DNA from: Lamellibrachia columna
Lineage: Eukaryota; Annelida; Polychaeta; Sabellida; Siboglinidae
Assembly (NCBI GenBank): GCA_963662155.1
Contig: OY759261.1
Coordinates: 41,276,056 to 41,340,055, forward strand
DNA: 64,000 nucleotides
Direction of reading: 5' to 3'
This document shows positions 58,914 to 64,000 of this stretch, piece after piece (positions within the stretch are counted from its first letter, which is position 1; every line of letters starts with the position of its first letter). The translations under genes and the position numbers were made by a program. Under the pieces are notes generated by a model. That model did not search any database, was not told the origin of the DNA, and saw only the letters and a program-made list of their open reading frames with translations.

Positions 58914-59309
58914 AATGCCTTTGGTTTCACTTCAAGTTGACTAATCCATAGTTTGCATGCTAATGATGGTCCCACATTATCATGTTTGATGAATAGGAAG
59001 TTGTCTATTCATAAAATATAAAGCAACTAGTATGGCACTTCCAGAATATTATGTACAAGTAAAACAAGATGTTGTTATGTTTCAATGTCAGTATGATTCA
59101 CATTGTTCGTGGTTTGACTGGAGTGCAATCAACTTACAAATGTGCTAATATGTTGAAACTGGGATTGCATAGAAATATAAGACATGTATACAGACCATCC
59201 GGAATAAAGAACCCTCCCCCAAACTGACTGGGGAAAAACTGATGAAGTAGCGCAACACGCTCGCCCAGAGCGAGAGTTTGTGTAGAGAAGGGCTTGCTTT
59301 ACTAACATT

Positions 59310-59420
59310 TAACAACATTCAACTTTTCTATAATAATAACAATAATAATGTTATAATAAATAAAAAAGTATTTATATTGCACCCAATCAATAAAGAAGGC
59401 TCTCAGGCACTTTACATACA
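59310..59420 (-). repeat. L2-like LINE or SINE 3' end
   Basis: Minus-strand reading has gtaaagtgcctgagagcctt, tgcaatataaatac and an attattattgttatt tail, similar in layout to the 3' end at 53155-53213. Confidence 0.55.
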
Positions 59421-59741
59421 TGCAACCATAACTTACTAAAATATTATTAATTATAAAAAGAATACATATATTAATTAAATACAAAATAAATATATTAAAA
59501 TTGATATTAATTATATTAAAAACAATATCAATAATGAATATTCTAAAACATAGTCCAAATTTGTAGGGGAGACCAGGCACTCTGAATAGGTGTGTGTGTG
59601 TGCGGGTGCGGGTGCGGGTGGGTGTGCGAGTGCGAATGCGCGTGTGTAGGGGAGACTGGGCACAGTGAATACATGTATGGCATGGCTTCTACATCCCTGA
59701 TGATCTCTTTTGTATTCTTTTATGAAAATAAAACACAATTT

Positions 59742-59798
<57 letters not shown>

Positions 59799-59822
59799 GC
59801 ATAAATACATATTTATGCATAA

Positions 59823-59893
<71 letters not shown>
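59742..59893. repeat. TA microsatellite with inverted tatttatgcataaata spacers
   Basis: Three (TA)n runs separated by copies of the palindromic atttatgcataaat motif. Frames through it are meaningless. Confidence 0.95.
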
Positions 59894-59895
<2 letters not shown>

Positions 59896-60128
59896 TAAAT
59901 ACAAAGTACACAATGTTTAAATGTATATATACAAAGTAAACTTATTATGAAATAGCAAAATAATATTTAATTGAATGTCTCCCTTGGTTTGTAGGGTTGT
60001 CACATTATGTCATTGTTCATGTTGTGCACATGTTTATGGCCACTGTCACCCAATGTTGACATTGAAGAGTTCACCAGGAACACAAAACTTAACCAGTTGA
60101 CAGTGTTATTACCTATTCTTCTTTTCAG

Positions 60129-61788
60129 ATGAATTAGAGAAGTTTGAGAACTGTCTGAAGGTTGTTCAACAACACAAGATTGAAGGTTATCTAACGAAGA
60201 AACAAGATGCAAACTTCACGGTCAAGGACTTAGATGAGCTGTACGTTGATCTTCGCATCCACAACAAGGAAGACAACTACAACAGATTGGAGACTCGGAC
60301 ACACTACGACCTTCTTGAACTGCAGAAGGATGTTGACAGATGTCATCCAATTAAAGTAAACGACTTATTCCTACCTGTGCGAGAAGGGGCTCAACCCACA
60401 AGACGGGTGTTGGTAGTTGGAAAGGCGGGTATTGGGAAGACCATGTTGACCATGCACATACTTGATAAGTGGGTCAATGGTCACTTGATGTCCACCTATC
60501 GACACGTCTTCTACTTTGCCTTGCGGGACCTGTCACACATCAGCCAGTCTTCATTGACACATTTGTTCTTCGAACTTCATGATCAGGAAATTTCGAAACC
60601 AAGTGATGATGCTACAGCTGAATTTTTCAACGACGTGGCTGCCAATCCTGGCAGGTGTCTCGTGATGCTAGATGGCGCAGATGAATTCGGAGAGATTGAT
60701 TTGAAAGGGGATAAATTTGAACCCAAACAAGTTGTTGACATGCGCAAACTGTTGTCATCGGTCATTCAAGGAAAGACGCTGGGGCGCGCGGACGTACTGG
60801 TGACATCTAGGCCGGGCGGCATCAAAGACATCAGCTGTTTTGACAAGACTGCAGAAATTTATGGATTCACACAAGACAAGATCTCTGAGTATATCTTAAA
60901 GTTCTGCGGAGGTGACGAAGACTTAAAGACAAGCATAGAAGACCACATCACCGGAAACATGAATATAGCGTCGCTATGCTATATTCCAGTGCAGTGTGAT
61001 CTTATCTGTCGCACTGTACGGGCAAAGAAGAACTCTCCCAGCGAACAGTTGCCAGAAACAATCACCCAGCTGTACACCATGGCTGTTACAAATTTGGTAC
61101 ATGAGCACCATCCTCTATTCAAAGGCAAAGAAGTTGAAGACGATGTTGTTGGTCAGCTCAGCAAACCCTTACTCAATCATGCCAAACTCGCAAGGAGCGG
61201 AATGGGAGAGTCACCAGTAAAGGTAACGTTTTCAAAGACAGACATTGAGGCGTTGCACTTGGAGAAATCTTCCATAGAATGTGGTCTGTTAACATTCACA
61301 AAGGAGAAGAGAGAGAGTGTCGTGAGAAAGTACAGCTGCGTATACAGCTTTACACATCTCACGATGCAGGAGTGGTTGAGTGCAGTTGCATTGGTCTCCA
61401 GCCCAAAGAACACAGAGTCAATGATAATGAAATCAGCGAATGATGGTCAGCTAGACCTGGTGCTCATGTTTCTTTGTGGACTGGTGGGTGACCAAATGAA
61501 CAAGGAATTCCTGGACTCACTGGACTGTCGAATACGGATGACTGCAGAACATGTACTCGAGCTTGTCGTTCAGCGAGAGCGTGAGAAAACTGGAAAGGAC
61601 CATAAACAAAGCGTGCTTCTGATTCTGCTACTGTTGTTTGAATCGCGACGCCCAGAACTCTGGTCCTCAGTATCAGGCTATGTGATGCAAGATGGCAAGA
61701 CCCTTAATCTCTCAGGGCAGCACATAAGCCCAGTGGAGCTCCAAGCCGTGACGTTCATATTCCACATTGGTGATTTCAACTCACTAGA
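60129..61788 (+). CDS. NACHT-domain exon of an NLR-like immune receptor
   Basis: Exon of 1660 bp, acceptor tcttttcag, donor gtaagt at 61789, phase 1 in and phase 2 out. The in-frame TAA at 61790 lies inside the donor, so it is not the protein end. Residues 1-53 before the first Met are in frame and continue a helical linker (DELEKFENCLKVVQQHKIEG). Counting from Met at 60287: Walker A GKAGIGKT at 45-52, Walker B LVMLDGADE at 125-133, sensor VLVTSRPGG at 170-178, a winged-helix-like part with YIPVQCDLIC near 232-241, the NLR signature FTHLTMQEWLSAVAL near 355-369, and an LNLSGQHISPVELQAVTF segment near the end that looks like the first leucine-rich repeat. NACHT ATPases drive oligomerisation of NLR receptors in the cytosol after ligand sensing. 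The catalytic motifs are intact. Downstream LRR exons are expected beyond the window. Confidence 0.9.
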
Positions 61789-62389
61789 GTAAGTACCCAC
61801 AATCTAATTACAATCACCTGTATTGGGCATGTGTGGCTGTTCTATTCAAATTATCACTGCTGCCACTCTGTTGCTAACTCATTTCCAGTAACATTACAAT
61901 ACAAATGTGATATTATAGAAAGTGGCATTTGTCTGATATATGAAATAATAACTTTATTTTGGTTACACATACATTTTAACGTACTTACAATATGACTGAT
62001 AAAACAAATAGCGGAGCAATCAAGGAGATCCTCTAGAAACCCCACGGGGCTTATGACGAGGACCACCCAGAACAATAAATCAACATATTTTGTTTCCTTA
62101 GGCTTAAGCCAAAAACATATACTAAACAACATTATTGCAAGTGAAATACAATGTAATGTAGACAATAAAAAAAGTTGCTTAATATGAACATACAAATTGT
62201 AATTAGAATTTTATGAACAAATAATACACTAATAACCTAACTAATTATTGTGCATGAATACATAGAAAAATGTGAACATGAACACATTAAGTAATGCATG
62301 AACCATGAATACATTAAACACTACATGAACATGAATACATTAAACACTACATGAACATGAATACATGGTCTTCTCTACCGTGTTAAAAT
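61789..62389. other. Start of the intron after the NACHT exon
   Basis: Nothing coding seen. 62209-62365 contains short repeats of acatgaacatgaatacatta that recur, diverged, at 62551-62660 on the other side of the hairpin. Confidence 0.5.
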
Positions 62390-62539
62390 AAAGGTAGATG
62401 TACAGTATATGTTGTACAAATACAAATTGAGTCTAAAAAATGTTGCGTAAATATCAACATACAATTTGTACTTGATATTTAAGCAACATTTTTGAGATTC
62501 AATTTGTATTTGTACAACATATACTGTACATCTACCTTT
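62390..62539. repeat. Long near-perfect inverted repeat (68-bp arms, 14-nt loop)
   Basis: Left arm 62390-62457 (starting aaaggtagatgtacag) pairs with right arm 62472-62539 (ending ctgtacatctaccttt) with only a few mismatches. It could be a foldback element or small MITE; transcribed in the intron it would form a stable hairpin. Confidence 0.9.
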
Positions 62540-62726
62540 GTACGTTGAATTATATGAACAAACAATACACTAATACACTAATTACATTGCACATTAATTC
62601 ATTAACTGTGAGCATGAATACAATAAGTAATACATGATCCTGACTACATTAAATATTACATAAAATATATATGACACATACTGTCTTCAGTTGCAGACAG
62701 TACCTCTTATACCGTAGCATTAAAGT

Positions 62727-63515
62727 TTATTTATTAAAATGTTGTGATCTATTGTATCGAAAGCCTTGGAGAGATCAAGAAAAACACCTTTATTATATTT
62801 TTTATGGTCAATGTTACTTGATATTTTATCAACCAACTCAATTAGTGTCATATACGTAGAATAATTTTTTTCTAAATCCATATTGTTGTTTTGATGTTAT
62901 GTTGTGTTCTGTTAAAAACTTGTAAAGCCTATTGTACATTAGGTGTTCCAATATTTTTGAGAGGCATGGAAGGATAGAAATTGGTCTATAATTTGAGAAT
63001 AGTTCAGGGTTTTCACTTTTGTACAAGGCAATAACCTTTGCTGTTTTTAGTTTTCTGGGCACTATGCCAGTCAGAAGTGAATTATTAAAAATGTGGGCAA
63101 GGTAATTTGCAATTTGTGGTATAACTTGTTTAATAATGTATGGATCAACATGTCGAAACCACTTGATTTCTTTGAATTTGCTTTTTTACTATGTTAATTA
63201 TTTCCTCGGGATATGTAGGTGTACAGAAAAACTTGATGCATTTAAAAACAAATTGTGTTGGGTCATTTCCTGTTTGCATTAAGTTTACATTAAGGCGATG
63301 ACCTATGTTGGTAAAATAATTATTGAAATGGTCCACTATTTCCCTTTTGTCTGTACAGTGTGTGCCGTTTAATGCAACAAATTTATCATTATCAAATTTA
63401 TCTTTAAAATATTTTTTCTTTGACTGCCTGATTACATGAGTCAGTTTGTTTTTGGAATTTTTATAGATAACCTCACTTTTTGAAAATGTGTTTCTTTGCA
63501 TACAGGAAACCAACT
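62727..63515 (-). pseudogene. Non-LTR reverse transcriptase fragment
   Basis: Minus strand: KLTHVIRQSKKKYFKDKFDN, FNNYFTNIGHRLN, then YIIKQVIPQIANYLAHIF, GIVPRKLKTAKVIALYKS, FSNYRPISILPCLSKILEHL, QQYGFRKN, a one-base insertion in an A run near 62865, and FLDLSKAFDTIDHN (first catalytic box) near 62750-62790. The rest of the palm, with the second box, is missing. Jockey/CR1-like; it may be of the same family as 45770-46330. Confidence 0.8.
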
Positions 63516-63765
63516 ACAACAGCGAATGTTTGCTGGCTGTGATAGATTTCACTAACGTGTTTTTAAATTCTGCATAGCAGGTTACACAGACATTTATTTT
63601 GTACTGTAATGTATTCAGTGACTACAATACATTAGACCTGATTAGCAATTTAAAACCTTCACATCCACTGTTCCTCAGTTTTTTATTCATATTATTTGTG
63701 TCATCCTTATTCCATGAGCGCTTAATTTACATAGTAATTAAATAATTAGTATGACATATATATAC

Positions 63766-63848
<83 letters not shown>

Positions 63849-64000
63849 CACACATAATGCCAATAAAAGGTATATATGCTAATACTTCAGACAGCAAACA
63901 TATATATCATTGTTTATCAAATTATACATGATGAATTGATCAGGCCCACTTGGTGTACTTGGAATCAACTGCCACATACTATGTTTAAAGGATTATAGTA
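63516..64000. other. Intron sequence to the window end
   Basis: AT-rich, holds a long TA microsatellite at 63754-63842. No exon recognised. Confidence 0.5.
63754..63842. repeat. TA microsatellite
   Basis: Uninterrupted (TA)n preceded by two tatatacata units. Confidence 0.95.

Larger units (their letters stand above)
55699..58945 (-). mobile_element. CR1-like non-LTR retrotransposon, nearly complete ORF2
   Basis: On the minus strand: an esterase-like ORF1 end (58913-58647), endonuclease (58560-57600), reverse transcriptase (57537-56503) and C-terminal part to 55759. The 5' end appears cut near 58945, the 3' end lies near 55700. It is the most complete element in the window, sitting in the intron between D4 and the NACHT exon, antisense to the host gene. 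Confidence 0.85.
58946..60128. other. Intron upstream of the NACHT exon
   Basis: No gene. Holds an L2-like 3' end in inverse orientation (59310-59420), a GTGCGGGTGCGGG-type simple repeat (59590-59645), TA microsatellites (59742-59893) and, just before the exon, the acceptor ttcttttcag. Confidence 0.6.

Noticed and set aside
59511..59898. Tyr/Ile repeat frames on both strands
   Set aside because: Translation of TA microsatellites and a GTGCGGG simple repeat.
61787..61792. TAA as the end of the NACHT protein
   Set aside because: The TAA is part of a consensus gtaagt donor and the reading stops in the middle of the first LRR, where NLR genes continue into further exons.

Overview
The window reads as nuclear DNA of an invertebrate animal, probably marine. 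It is AT-rich, has spliceosomal introns with GTAAGT/GTAGGT donors and pyrimidine-tract/AG acceptors, carries many decayed non-LTR retrotransposons of the CR1/L2/jockey kind and Tigger (pogo) remnants, and contains one clear NACHT-domain innate-immune exon of the type expanded in cnidarians, amphioxus, hemichordates and echinoderms. The species cannot be named from the sequence. Nothing looks bacterial or viral, and no tRNA, rRNA or CRISPR was seen.

The main content appears to be one very large plus-strand gene crossing almost the whole window. From 2844 to 30222 lies a tandem array of eleven units of about 2.5 kb. Each unit holds three 42-bp mini-exons (types A, B, C), all phase 1 at both ends, and each encodes exactly 14 residues, i.e. 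two heptads of a coiled coil (GNVQGLDSRLTGAV, GQVAGLDSRLTGTE, GNVLNLDSRLTGAE). Downstream, four more 42-bp phase 1-1 exons (type D, charged helix, EEQKKAERERHALE-like) lie at 30296, 41032, 44375 and 49065 inside segmentally duplicated intron blocks. The next recognisable exon, 60129-61788, also begins in phase 1 and encodes a complete NACHT NTPase module followed by the start of a leucine-rich repeat; it ends at a canonical donor, so the gene continues to the right. The inferred product is an NLR-like receptor with 37 serial 14-residue exons (518 residues of predicted coiled coil) in front of NACHT. Because every mini-exon is symmetric, any subset can be skipped or duplicated without changing frame. 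Transcript support is not available here, so joining the exons into one mRNA is inference.

The rest is repeats. 139-2290 and 37350-39370 are two copies of a composite element (Tigger transposase C-terminus on the minus strand, a ruined reverse transcriptase with a YADD box on the plus strand). 34272-36126 is a DNA transposon with terminal inverted repeats of about 130 bp and a broken, unnamed minus-strand gene. 36205-37030 is a Tigger transposase N-terminal half. 39821-40694 is a 14-bp minisatellite. Non-LTR retroelements lie at 30531-32883 (+), 45770-46330 (-), 50725-53213 (+), 55699-58945 (-, with an esterase-like ORF1) and 62727-63515 (-). Blocks around the D exons (30225-34165, 40703-45760, 46808-50541) are paralogous to one another, which lets several insertions and one exon loss be read from empty sites.
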